Notes: generated from the sequence alone by a model not told the origin. Counted from the first letter of the stretch, positions 10,064-19,542 are shown. The stretch is 64,000 nt of DNA from Alphaproteobacteria bacterium (GCA_013697055.1 JACCXK010000158.1:1-64000); one strand, 5' to 3'. Program-made: numbers and translations.

Positions 10064-11155
10064 ATGTCCAGCAAAACGCAAAAATTCGCTTTGGCCGCAA
10101 TGAGTTCTGCGGCGATCCTCACAGGCGCCGCCCTAGCCCAGCCTCGCCCTCCCGCCGCCACCATCATCCCCGCCTCCACCCTGGACGGCCTGCCCCACAA
10201 GGACATCTCCAACGGCATCGTCTCGGCCAAGGTCTATCTGCCCGGCGATGGCGGATTCTATCGCGGTACCCGCTTTGACCGCGCCGGAGTCGTCGCCCAC
10301 GCCACCTACAAGGGCACGGACTACGGCCAGTACTGGTTCTCCAGCTATTCGCCCGCCGTGCATGATTTCCAGTGGCTGGACGGCCAAGTCACCGTCTCCA
10401 CCGCCAGCGGCGCCGCCGGCCCGTCGGAAGAGTTCACCGCCATCGGCTTCAACGAAGCCGGCCCCTGCCGCGAAGCGGCAAAAGAAAACAAGTGCGGCAA
10501 GTTCCTGAAGATCGGCGTCGGCATCCTCAAGCGCGACACCAGCGATTATATCTTCGTTCATTCCTATCCGGTGTTGAACGAAGGCCAGCGCGGTTATAGC
10601 GCCACCAAGACAAGCGTGCGCTTGACCCAAGACCTGTCCGACAAGGAAACCGGCTGGGGCTACAGCTACGTCAAGACAGTGCGCCTGACCCCAGGCAAGC
10701 CGCAGATGACGGTCGAGCATGTGCTAAAGAACACCGGCACCAAGGACCTCGTTACCTCGGTCTACTGCCACAACTTCCTGTCGCTCAGCACGGGCAACGA
10801 GAATCTGGAACTGACCGCCCCCTTCACTCTTGTCGCCGGCAAGCCGCTGGCGGCCGACGCCGCGTCGGTCAACGGCAAGACGCTTAAGTACCTGCGCGCC
10901 GTCAAGGAAGGCGAAAGCGTCACCTCGCCCTTCACCGGTTTCGGCGCCACCGCGGCTGACTACGACTTCAAGGTGGTGAACACCAAGACCGGCTTCGGCC
11001 AGCGCATCCGCGCCGACCAGCCTTTGTCCCAGATCAATTTCTGGTCCATCCGCACCACCTTCAGCTGGGAGCCCTATATCGCCATCTCCCTCAAGCCCGG
11101 CGAGACCAAGCGCTGGACCTATACCTACGACTATTTCGGCCCGGGTGAGGGCTGA
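10064..11155 (+). CDS. secreted aldose-1-epimerase-like protein (paralog 1 of 4)
   Basis: Start placed at MSSKTQKFALAAMSSAAILTGAALAQ (signal peptide); core RGTRFDRAGVVAHATYKGTDYGQYWF...FGQRIRADQPLSQINFWSIRTTFSWEPYIAISLKPGETKRWTYTYDYFGPG. Confidence 0.75.
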   Translation: MSSKTQKFALAAMSSAAILTGAALAQPRPPAATIIPASTLDGLPHKDISNGIVSAKVYLPGDGGFYRGTRFDRAGVVAHATYKGTDYGQYWFSSYSPAVHDFQWLDGQVTVSTASGAAGPSEEFTAIGFNEAGPCREAAKENKCGKFLKIGVGILKRDTSDYIFVHSYPVLNEGQRGYSATKTSVRLTQDLSDKETGWGYSYVKTVRLTPGKPQMTVEHVLKNTGTKDLVTSVYCHNFLSLSTGNENLELTAPFTLVAGKPLAADAASVNGKTLKYLRAVKEGESVTSPFTGFGATAADYDFKVVNTKTGFGQRIRADQPLSQINFWSIRTTFSWEPYIAISLKPGETKRWTYTYDYFGPGEG

Positions 11156-11156
11156 C

Positions 11157-12203
11157 ATGAAACGCGCAGCGTTGGCCGCTGCCTTGCTGATGGGCGCTTG
11201 CGCAAATGCGAGCGCCCAGCCGGCGCCCGTGCCGGGAACCCAGCCCGCCGCGGAGATCGAGAACTTCCCCCATGTGGACATCTCGAACGGAATCCTGTCC
11301 GCGCGCGTCTTTCCGCCGGGCAAGGGTGAACTCAACCAGGGCTCCCGCTTCGACCATGCCGGCGTGGTATTCCACATCACCTACAAAGGTCAGGATTACA
11401 ACAGTTACTGGTTTGACCGCTTCGTCACCGATCCCATGGACAACGGCAAGTACCCGCCGGCCACCGAACATTCCTGCTGCAACATGAGCGGCCCGGTGGA
11501 GGAATTCTCGGCCGTCGGCTTTGACGAGGCCGGCATGGGTGGCCGCTTCCTCAAGCCCGGTATCGGCATCTTCAAGCGCACCTCAGACCGCTACGACCAG
11601 TTTCCAACCTTGCCCGTGCTGAACGAAGGCACCCGCATCTTCCAATCGAGCAAAACCGGCGCACGCTTCACCCAGGATCTCAAGGATCCGGAATCTGGTT
11701 ATGGCTATCGCTATTCCAAAAGCGTGCAGCTGGTGCCAGGCAAGCCGCAAATGATCATCAGCCATGTGATGACCAACACCGGCAGCAAGCCCATCGTCAC
11801 CGAGGTCTTCTGCCACAACTTCCTGACCATCAACCCCGGCAGCGAAAATCTGGTGATCACCGCGCCCTTTGCCTGGAGCGCCGTCGAGCCTTTCCAGCCC
11901 GAACTGGTCAAGCTGGATGGCAACACCATCCGTTACCTGGCGCCGATCCCCAAGGGCGTCACCACCCAGAGCCTGTTGACCGGCTTTGGTGACAAGGTCA
12001 GCGACTACGACTTCACCATCACCGACACCAAGACCGGCTTCGGCCAGCGCATACGTGCCGACGCGCCGCCCTCCAAGATCAACATGTGGTCGATAGCTGC
12101 GACCTACAGCCTCGAACCCTATGTCGCCATTTCCCTCAAGCCCGGCGAAACAAAGCGCTGGACCTACACCTATGACTTTTACGGACCGGGAGAGAAACCA
12201 TGA
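11157..12203 (+). CDS. secreted aldose-1-epimerase-like protein (paralog 2 of 4)
   Basis: MKRAALAAALLMGACANASAQ signal; SRFDHAGVVFHITYKGQDYNSYWF; SLEPYVAISLKPGETKRWTYTYDFYGPG; stop overlaps next ATG (ATGA). Confidence 0.75.
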   Translation: MKRAALAAALLMGACANASAQPAPVPGTQPAAEIENFPHVDISNGILSARVFPPGKGELNQGSRFDHAGVVFHITYKGQDYNSYWFDRFVTDPMDNGKYPPATEHSCCNMSGPVEEFSAVGFDEAGMGGRFLKPGIGIFKRTSDRYDQFPTLPVLNEGTRIFQSSKTGARFTQDLKDPESGYGYRYSKSVQLVPGKPQMIISHVMTNTGSKPIVTEVFCHNFLTINPGSENLVITAPFAWSAVEPFQPELVKLDGNTIRYLAPIPKGVTTQSLLTGFGDKVSDYDFTITDTKTGFGQRIRADAPPSKINMWSIAATYSLEPYVAISLKPGETKRWTYTYDFYGPGEKP

Positions 12204-13261
12204 CCAGGATTTCGCTTGTGATGCTGCTGGCTTCCACCAGCCTAACCTTCGCGCAAGGCAACGCCCCTTTCATCGCCCCGCCGGCGAACAGCACCTCGCC
12301 GGCCAGCGCGCTGGACAATTTTCCATCCAAGACCATCAGCAACGGCATCGTCACCGCCAAGGTTTATTTGCCAGACCCGTTCGGCTTTTACCGGGCGACG
12401 CGCTTCGACCATGCCGGCATGATCACCCACATCACCTACAAGAATTACGATTACGGCAAATACTGGTTCGTGAAGACCTCGCCCAGCGTGCAGAACTTCA
12501 CCTATGACGCGGACGGCCTGGTCGCCAACAACAACAACATCGCCGCCGGCCCTGTGGAGGAATTTGGTGAAAACGGCTTTGACGCCGGCGGCATGAACGG
12601 CCGCTTTCTCAAGCTGGGCGTCGGCATTCTCCAGCGCAACACCCAGAAATACGACCGCTTCCACACCTATCCCATCCTGAACGGCGGCAAGCGCACCACC
12701 AGCGCCACCAAAAACAGCATTCGCTTCACGCAAACGGTTTCAGGCGATGCCTCCGGCTATGGCTACATCCTCACCAAGACCGTGCGCATCACCCCCGGCA
12801 AGGCGCAGTTGGTGATCGAGGATCGGTTGAAGAATACGGGTAAGAAGCCGATAGATACGACCGTGTATAATCACCACTTTATGACTCTCAGCCCCGGCGA
12901 GGACGGCGTGGAGCTGGAAGCGCCCTTCAAACTGACCAACGCCCGCCCCATGCCGGCCGATGTGGTGAAATTCGACGGCAATCGCATGCGTTACTTGCGT
13001 GGCCTGACCGGCCAAGAGCAGGTCGCCAGCGATCTCACCGGCTTCACCAATGCGGTCAGCGACAACGACTTCAAGGTCACCGACACCAAAAGCGGCTTTG
13101 GCGTACGCATTCGCGCCGACCTGCCGGTCAGCCGCCTCTTGTGGTGGTCGGTGCCCTCCACCATGGGCATCGAGCCTTACATGGACATCAAGCTGAAGCC
13201 AGGCGAGGAAATTCACTGGAGCCACACCATGGACTATTACGGTCCCGGCGTCTCCAAATGA
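12200..13261 (+). CDS. secreted aldose-1-epimerase-like protein (paralog 3 of 4)
   Basis: MTRISLVMLLASTSLTFAQ signal; TRFDHAGMITHITYKNYDYGKYWF; stop overlaps next ATG. Confidence 0.75.
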   Translation: MTRISLVMLLASTSLTFAQGNAPFIAPPANSTSPASALDNFPSKTISNGIVTAKVYLPDPFGFYRATRFDHAGMITHITYKNYDYGKYWFVKTSPSVQNFTYDADGLVANNNNIAAGPVEEFGENGFDAGGMNGRFLKLGVGILQRNTQKYDRFHTYPILNGGKRTTSATKNSIRFTQTVSGDASGYGYILTKTVRITPGKAQLVIEDRLKNTGKKPIDTTVYNHHFMTLSPGEDGVELEAPFKLTNARPMPADVVKFDGNRMRYLRGLTGQEQVASDLTGFTNAVSDNDFKVTDTKSGFGVRIRADLPVSRLLWWSVPSTMGIEPYMDIKLKPGEEIHWSHTMDYYGPGVSK

Positions 13262-14292
13262 GACTTCATCCGGCGCTGGCGGGCCTGTTGCTGGCGACAG
13301 CGGCAGCGGCCCAGCCAGTGCAGCCCGTGCCCACCGTCAGTGCGCCGGTCGGCGACCTGCTCGCATCAGCGCCCAGCTTCACCATCGGCAACGGCCAGAT
13401 CGTCGCCCATATCGCGCCACCCGGGCCCAACGCCTTCTATCGCGGCACCCGCTTTGATCAGGCCGGCGTTGTCACCAGCCTCACCGTGAACGGCCGGGAG
13501 TTTTACGGTCCCTGGTTCGACCGCACCGCCCCCGAAGTGCTGGACTACGCCTATGACAAAAACGGCGCGCTGGTCGCCGGCCCCGACAGCGCCACCAGCG
13601 GCCCGGCGGAGGAATTCGCCCCGCTGGACTTCGCACCGTCACCCGGCCTGTTCGTCAAAATCGGCGTCGGCACCCTGCGCCAACCCGACACCCAGCCCTA
13701 CGATCACTACCGGCACTACGAAATCGTGGATGCCGGAAAGTGGACCGTCAGTCCCTCGCAAACCGGTGTCACCTTCAGCCAAAGCCTGAAACTCGCTGAA
13801 ACCGCCTACACCTACGAAAAAATCCTGCGCCTGGTGCCGGGCAAGCCCGAGCTGGTAATCGAGCACCGGCTGACCAACACCGGCAGCAAGCCGATCAACA
13901 CCACGGTCTATGACCACAATTTCCTGCGCCTGGTGCAAGGCAATGCCGGCACCCAGATCAAGTTCCCCTTCCCGCTGACTGTGGCCAGCAAACCGCCGCC
14001 GCCTGACCTGATAGGCGCCGAGGGCAAGGCCCTGACCTATCTGCGTCCGATGAAGTTCAAGGAGCGCGTCTCATTCCTGGTCACCGGCTTCGGCAACACC
14101 GCCGCCGACTATGACATCGCAATCCGCGATGCCGCCGGCGCAGGCGTCACCATCCAGGGCGACCAGCCCATCACGCGCCTCAACATCTTCTCGATCGAAA
14201 AGGTCCAGTCCGTCGAACCCTATATCGCCATCGACCTGGCGCCCGGCGCGGAAAAGCGCTGGCGCTATAACTACAGCTTCAAGACTGAATAG
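13258..14292 (+). CDS. secreted aldose-1-epimerase-like protein (paralog 4 of 4)
   Basis: Start placed at MRLHPALAGLLLATAAAAQ (ATG 13258, ATGA overlap); TRFDQAGVVTSLTVNGREFYGPWF. Confidence 0.75.
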   Translation: MRLHPALAGLLLATAAAAQPVQPVPTVSAPVGDLLASAPSFTIGNGQIVAHIAPPGPNAFYRGTRFDQAGVVTSLTVNGREFYGPWFDRTAPEVLDYAYDKNGALVAGPDSATSGPAEEFAPLDFAPSPGLFVKIGVGTLRQPDTQPYDHYRHYEIVDAGKWTVSPSQTGVTFSQSLKLAETAYTYEKILRLVPGKPELVIEHRLTNTGSKPINTTVYDHNFLRLVQGNAGTQIKFPFPLTVASKPPPPDLIGAEGKALTYLRPMKFKERVSFLVTGFGNTAADYDIAIRDAAGAGVTIQGDQPITRLNIFSIEKVQSVEPYIAIDLAPGAEKRWRYNYSFKTE

Positions 14293-14317
14293 CTGAGGCC
14301 ATCAAGCTTGATAAAGC

Positions 14318-14704
14318 TTAATTTGGTTCTCTGGCTTTCGCCGCCAACCGCCGGCAAAATTGCTTAGCCGTTATCGGGCAACGCTCGGTCGCGTTGGCAA
14401 TAATTAGTTCGCCTTGCTCGGGCGACATCAATGTATCCACATGGCGGAGCACGAACTGGCCAAAGAGAGGATCAGACCGAACGAGCCCGGCAAGCTCTGA
14501 CACCGTAAGCCATTCCTTGGTAAAGAGAATTACGATCTTGTCGTAATATCCCTCGGCAATACTGGCGTCATCGCATTGGCGATACAGCTTGAACGCTCTG
14601 TAAACGGAGCGCCAATCATTCATCTGATGACAAAATCTATGATCGCTTTTTAAAACCGGGTCAACACATCCGTACAGGACGGCAACCGATTTATTTTTCA
14701 TCAC
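14318..14704 (-). CDS. hypothetical protein, 128 aa (possibly immunity/inhibitor-like)
   Basis: Intact ORF overlapping the start of the upstream ORF by 4 nt; MMKNKSVAVLYGCVDPVLKSDHRFCHQMNDWRSVYRAFKLYRQCDDASIAEGYYDKIVILFTKEW. Confidence 0.6.
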   Translation of the reverse strand: MMKNKSVAVLYGCVDPVLKSDHRFCHQMNDWRSVYRAFKLYRQCDDASIAEGYYDKIVILFTKEWLTVSELAGLVRSDPLFGQFVLRHVDTLMSPEQGELIIANATERCPITAKQFCRRLAAKAREPN

Positions 14705-15198
14705 CGCTCAAATTTGATGATGCTTCCGGGCACCGCTTCCGGCGGCGGACCATTCTCAAATGAAATTCCAAAAGCAGGCTTGTCGCCCAGAATTTCAACT
14801 TCTCTGAAAGGGAAAAACACTGCTTTGCCGCGTATCACAGGATGCACCGGGCCTTTGAAATCATCCAGATCAAGCCGGTAATACCCAAGGTAAATGAGTC
14901 CAGGCTTACCCTTTTCGAACACCAGCAAGGCAGCTCCGCTCTGGCCTGAATACTTGCTGTCGAATCTGAACTCTCCGAACCGGTAATGGGTGCCGTTTGT
15001 CGCGATCTCGCCTTTGATCGGCAAGACACGGGCGTTTCCATGCATCGGCCCGCTGAAATGTCCCGCGCGCAGTATCCGCCAGATTCCAGATTGGTGATGG
15101 GCATCAATTTTTGGCTGAGCGGCAAGGCGACGTCGCAAAAGCGACGGCCAAGATCGCATACTTTGATTTATTGCTGCCAATCCCCATAGCTCGCCCAT
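14701..15198 (-). CDS. hypothetical protein
   Basis: 165-aa ORF coupled to the downstream ORF; no family recognised; exact start uncertain. Confidence 0.5.
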   Translation of the reverse strand: MGELWGLAAINQSMRSWPSLLRRRLAAQPKIDAHHQSGIWRILRAGHFSGPMHGNARVLPIKGEIATNGTHYRFGEFRFDSKYSGQSGAALLVFEKGKPGLIYLGYYRLDLDDFKGPVHPVIRGKAVFFPFREVEILGDKPAFGISFENGPPPEAVPGSIIKFER

Positions 15199-15796
15199 GC
15201 CCGATTGAAAACGTCATTAGCATACTCCGATCCCGGCTTAAGACCACCAGAACTTGTCGCAGCGTTGTAACCCCTAAGCGCCTCATAGTGTCCTTGGTAA
15301 GGCCCGAGCCGATTCCGGTCGTCGGGGTTGATCCTGCCCTTGTAGTGCGGCCATTTCAGCGCGGCCTCCGCGCTGGCCTGAGGAGTCATGATCTGATCCT
15401 TTGACAAGCCCGCGATGCGGGTTTTCTCGTTTGTGCCCTTTGTCCAATCGCCGGCCTTGTTCACCTGGAACGGGTCCGTCTTGAATGCCTCCGGGCTCCA
15501 CCGCTCTCCCGCATCATCCAGGACTTCATGAGCTTGGGGGTCATATATTCCGCGTTCCCAGGCAAATAGGCCCCGCGCGCGTTATATCCCTTGGCCGCCT
15601 CCACGATCACATCGTCATTCCCCGCACGCCAGGCATGCTTGCCGTCTTCCGGGTAGCCCTCCACCGGTCCAATGGGATTCTTCGGCCCCGCAACGGGCGC
15701 ACCGCCGCCACCGCCGTAAGGCGGGGCGAAATTCTGCTGATCCGAAGGCTGGCCATCATCCAGATAATTTTCCGGAACAACGGGCAAGCGCACCAT
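15168..15796 (-). pseudogene. frameshifted lysozyme/transglycosylase-like protein (split into ORFs 15461-15796 and 15168-15464)
   Basis: First ORF ends ...KLMKSWMMRESGGA then garbled; shifting frame by one nt at about 15495-15500 gives MMRESGGSPEAFKTDPFQVNKAGDWTKGTNEKTRIAGL...AALKWPHYKGRINPDDRNRLGPYQGHYEALRGYNA. Confidence 0.6.
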
Positions 15797-15971
15797 CGGT
15801 GGCCTCTCTGATTGTCGGAAATGAAAAAGCCCGCTTGCGCGGGCGGCCGGGAGAACTGCGTCATCCGCAATTCGTCACCATAGGAAGAGTTGTACTCCAA
15901 TTTTATAGGCGGTCAATATACCCACGCACGTCGCGCGCGAATTATTTTCGCGCGCTACAAGACCGCTTGAA

Positions 15972-16118
15972 TCACTGATGCCGGTCGTCGCCGCACTGCG
16001 CATCCGGATTGGAGCAGATCGTCGCCGGATGCTCCACCCCTCGCTGGAAATACCAGCCGCCCACACCCAGGCTGGCAAAGATCGCCAACACCGCGCCGAT
16101 GATGATCCACCGATCCAT
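15972..16118 (-). CDS. small single-pass membrane protein
   Basis: MDRWIIIGAVLAIFASLGVGGWYFQRGVEHPATICSNPDAQCGDDRHQ: TM helix plus short Cys-containing tail; within ORF 15972-16196. Confidence 0.4.
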   Translation of the reverse strand: MDRWIIIGAVLAIFASLGVGGWYFQRGVEHPATICSNPDAQCGDDRHQ

Positions 16119-16222
16119 GCTGTTCCCCCGCCCCAGAATAGCCACCCCGCCCGGGGCACGCCATCCCTGCCAGCACCGGCAATAAACCGCACGCACCCCA
16201 GAAATCCTGCTAATCTGCCACC

Positions 16223-16459
16223 ATGGAAACCTCCACCCGCGTCATCGCAGTCCTGCAAAAGTCACTGATGCTGGACCCTGAGCGGTTCGCTCCCACCGCC
16301 CTGCTGGTGGACGATCTGGGCGTTTCCAGCCTCGACCGCTTCGAACTGCTGATGGACCTCGAGGACGAATTCAAGATCGAGATGAACGAGACCGAACTGG
16401 TCAGCGTACGCACCGTCGGCGATCTCACCGCCTATATCCAGGCGCGCTTGGCCGCCTGA
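16223..16459 (+). CDS. acyl carrier protein
   Basis: 78 aa, LLVDDLGVSSLDRFELLMDLEDEFKIEM: 4'-phosphopantetheine attachment region in SSL rather than DSL context. Confidence 0.8.
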   Translation: METSTRVIAVLQKSLMLDPERFAPTALLVDDLGVSSLDRFELLMDLEDEFKIEMNETELVSVRTVGDLTAYIQARLAA

Positions 16460-16468
16460 CCGGCGCGC

Positions 16469-17761
16469 CTAATGGTCCCGCACGGACCCATCCACCGCAT
16501 CCCACATCTCCGGAAACTGCCATTCCGGAATGCCGCGCTCATTGTCGATTAGGTGTTCGTCCAGCTCGATGCCAAGCCCCGGCCCGTCGATATTGCCTTT
16601 GAGCATTATCGCCCCGCCCGTCATCACCATCGGCTTCTTGATATAGCTCTTGCCCAAGGGACTGCGCTCTACATTCGGCCCGCCCTTCACCGCCTGCAGG
16701 CTGGGCACCTCGTGCGCCAGGAAATTGGGGATTGACGCCGCCACATGCATCGAGGCCGCAAACCCCACCATGCCTTCCTTCGAATGGGGCAGCATGTCGG
16801 CATAGAAAGCCTCCGCCAGCGCCGCGATCGCCTTCAACTCGGTGATGCCGCCAGTATGGGTGATGTCCGGCTGCAGAAGCTGCGCCGCCCCCGCCGTCAA
16901 CAGATCGCGGAATTGCCACTTGGTCACCATCCGCTCGCCGGTGGCGAACGGCACGCTGGTCTTCTTGGCCATCTCCGCCATCAGCGGCAGGTTCTGGAAC
17001 TGGATCGGCTCCTCGAAGAACCAGGGCCGGAACGGCTCCAGCGCCTTGATGATCTGCATCGCCGCCGGCGGCTCATGCTCGCCATGCATCTCGATGCCCA
17101 GATCGAAGTTCGGCCCCACCAGCTCGCGGATCGCCTTCACCTTCTCGACAAAGCCGTCGATGTAATAAGGATTCTCGCTCGCCCGCGACAGCCGCCCCCG
17201 GCTGGAGCTGACGCTGGTCTTCATCGAGACATAGCCTTCGGCCAGCACATGGCTCTTGGTCTCTTCCACGCTTTCGGCCTGGCCATAGCATTTGATGCGG
17301 TCGCGCGTCGGCCCGCCCAACAGCTCATAGACCGGCGCGCCCAGCGCCTTGCCCTTGATGTCCCACATGGCGATGTCCACCGCCGACAGCGCGCTGCACA
17401 GGATGACGTCGCCGCGATAAAAGGCATGGCGGTACATCGCCTGCCAATGATGCGCCGGCTGGCGCGGATCCTTGCCCTTGAGGTACGGCTCCAGCTGCTG
17501 GATCGCCGCCACCACGGTTTCAATCTTGCCTTCCACCGTGCCTTCGCCCAGCCCGATGATGCCGGCATCGGTGTGCATCTTCACAAAGATGGAGCGCAGC
17601 GAATGGACCGGGATGATCTCCAGCCTGGTAATCTTGATCATCGAGCGTGGATCGATAAGCGCCCGCGAAGAAGTCTGCGCCGGCGCCGCTCGTTCACTCG
17701 CCAGCAAACCTGCGAGCCCCAAGCTGGCCATCGTCATCCAGTCGCGGCGGGAATGAACCAT
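16469..17761 (-). CDS. mandelate racemase/muconate lactonizing enzyme family, galactonate dehydratase-like
   Basis: Enolase-superfamily motifs IAMWDIKGKALGAPVYELLGG, EEPIQFQNLPLMAEMA, QPDITHTGGITELKAIAALAE; N-terminal SRRDW signal. Confidence 0.85.
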   Translation of the reverse strand: MVHSRRDWMTMASLGLAGLLASERAAPAQTSSRALIDPRSMIKITRLEIIPVHSLRSIFVKMHTDAGIIGLGEGTVEGKIETVVAAIQQLEPYLKGKDPRQPAHHWQAMYRHAFYRGDVILCSALSAVDIAMWDIKGKALGAPVYELLGGPTRDRIKCYGQAESVEETKSHVLAEGYVSMKTSVSSSRGRLSRASENPYYIDGFVEKVKAIRELVGPNFDLGIEMHGEHEPPAAMQIIKALEPFRPWFFEEPIQFQNLPLMAEMAKKTSVPFATGERMVTKWQFRDLLTAGAAQLLQPDITHTGGITELKAIAALAEAFYADMLPHSKEGMVGFAASMHVAASIPNFLAHEVPSLQAVKGGPNVERSPLGKSYIKKPMVMTGGAIMLKGNIDGPGLGIELDEHLIDNERGIPEWQFPEMWDAVDGSVRDH

Positions 17762-17870
17762 GCGTCCTCCTCCAGGGCTTTGGCGCCCTTTATGGAGAAC
17801 AGGTTAGCTGATTTGCCGCGCCGGGACAGGCCTTGCGGGCGCCCTTCCTGCCGGAAGGACGCCCAGCTGG

Positions 17871-18119
17871 CTAATTGGAAGCCGTCGTCGCCATGGTCTT
17901 GGCGGCGGCTATGGCCTGGTACTTGGCCTCCGCCGTCGCGCTGACACGGCGGACGCAGGCTGTGGTGATGGCGCCATAGTGCGAAAGCGGCAGAACGCCG
18001 CCGCTTTCAACGGCGCAGGCTTCGACGGCAGCGGTATGAATGCGGTCGCTGAGACTGTCGGCCTGCGCCGAAACGGCAGTCAGGCTCAGAATGGCGGCGG
18101 CGGTGAGGGTACGCAACAT
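17871..18119 (-). CDS. small secreted UrcA-like protein
   Basis: 82 aa, signal peptide ...LTAVSAQA and two Cys (VEACAV / ITTACVRRV). Confidence 0.5.
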   Translation of the reverse strand: MLRTLTAAAILSLTAVSAQADSLSDRIHTAAVEACAVESGGVLPLSHYGAITTACVRRVSATAEAKYQAIAAAKTMATTASN

Positions 18120-18398
18120 GATGATCTCCTTGGTTGGGGTTGATCAATCCTGGCGCCGCCCTGGCAATCACGTGTTTTGAAATTCTGCGAGTCGTTCAAC
18201 ATGACGAGAGAAACTCTGCGGCCGAAGACGCGCGCCGACAATCCAAAATCAGCACCCAAGCGTTTATGTCGCAGCGCAGCAATTCCATACCGCGCAATTA
18301 ATGAGCATTCTGAATAGATTATTCGCGCAGCAGGATGTCAGTTTGGTTGCAGCGCACAAATCGAGCAGAAAACTGCCGATGCAGGCGTCAACTCGGGC

Positions 18399-18947
18399 TC
18401 ACGTTCGCCGCGCCCGCCGCATGCCCTCGACAAGTGCATCCAATGCCTCGCGAAACCGCGCCAAGGTGGAGAACTTGTATCCCGGACCGATCGCCTGCAC
18501 CGCCGCGGCCACCGCATAATTCTCCCCGCACACCCGCCGGCAGATCATCCAGTCATTGGCTCCCATCGCCTGTTCCACCCGCCGCCAGAAATCCTTGGCA
18601 TCGCGCTGATGATCGACAAAGGCGCCCGGCACCCCGCCACTCGTCCGTACACGGTCAAAATCCACCCCACCGGGGAACGACGCGTGACATACCTGCCAGC
18701 CCTCATCGAAGGCCCGCGCCGCCGCCAGCCGGTCCAGCGCCCGTCCCTCTTCTTCGCGCGCATCCCGCACTGCCTGCTCCTTGCACACCAGATGCCCCAG
18801 CCGGAATTCCCGCTCATAGACCGTCAGCCGCGACCATCCCGCCTTGGCTCCCATCCGCCCGGACACCACGCGGCCTTGCACATGATCGGCCTGGATCACC
18901 GCCGGCCGCTCGATCGTCTCTTCTTCCTTCCGGATCGCTTTCTTCAT
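18399..18947 (-). CDS. phage/island-associated hypothetical protein
   Basis: Start placed at MKKAIRKEEETIERPAVIQADHVQGR (CAT 18945-18947), overlapping the upstream gene stop; no confident family. Confidence 0.55.
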   Translation of the reverse strand: MKKAIRKEEETIERPAVIQADHVQGRVVSGRMGAKAGWSRLTVYEREFRLGHLVCKEQAVRDAREEEGRALDRLAAARAFDEGWQVCHASFPGGVDFDRVRTSGGVPGAFVDHQRDAKDFWRRVEQAMGANDWMICRRVCGENYAVAAAVQAIGPGYKFSTLARFREALDALVEGMRRARRT

Positions 18948-19324
18948 TTGCGCTTGCGCGTCTCCTGCCGGAACACATCGCGCAAACTGTGCCGCGCCTC
19001 TTCCTTCAGCGGCACCCCCATCTCCCGCACCATGGCGAGCGCCTGCACGGCATCGCGCGCCACCTCGATGCGCATGCCTGCATCCCGCAGCGCCACGAAC
19101 GCGTTGGTCTGGGCGTAACTCAGCCGGTCGCCCCGCGCCAACAAATGCAGCCCCAGCGCCCGTCCCCGGTGACAAATCAGAATTCCCGGCACCCCCGGCG
19201 CCGCCAGCGCCATTGCCTCCTTGGGCAACAGCGCCTGCAAGTCCGCCAGCAGCCGCTTTTCCACCGGCAGTTCAGGCTCCCGCTTGCGGGCCTTTTCCAC
19301 ATTCAATCCAAACCGGGTGCTCAT
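18944..19324 (-). CDS. VRR-NUC-like protein, apparently lacking catalytic residues
   Basis: VPGILICHRGRALGLHLLARGDRLSYAQTNAFVALRDAGMRIEVARDAVQALAMVREMGVPL aligns by eye with the VRR-NUC core (PDILI...LELK..GRLS..Q...L...G). Confidence 0.5.
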   Translation of the reverse strand: MSTRFGLNVEKARKREPELPVEKRLLADLQALLPKEAMALAAPGVPGILICHRGRALGLHLLARGDRLSYAQTNAFVALRDAGMRIEVARDAVQALAMVREMGVPLKEEARHSLRDVFRQETRKRK

Positions 19325-19542
19325 TGCGTCTCCTTTGGGGGATAAAGATCTGGCCTGAGGTCATGGGGGCTGACGGCGCCGCCGGTGGCTTGTTCGATGG
19401 CGCGGCACCATTCCGCCGGCACCCGGCGGCCTCGCCGCACGATCTCGCTCACCGCCTGGGGCGAAACCCCTGCCACCCTGGCCACCGCCACCTGGCTGCC
19501 CAGTTGGGCGATCGCCGTCTTCAGTGCCCCGATCCCGTTCAT
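19321..19542 (-). CDS. YdaS/Cro-like HTH protein
   Basis: 73 aa, ALKTAIAQLGSQVAVARVAGVSPQAVSEIVRRGRRVPAEWCRAIEQATGG: Cro/YdaS-type HTH, divergent from the CI-like gene. Confidence 0.75.
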   Translation of the reverse strand: MNGIGALKTAIAQLGSQVAVARVAGVSPQAVSEIVRRGRRVPAEWCRAIEQATGGAVSPHDLRPDLYPPKETQ

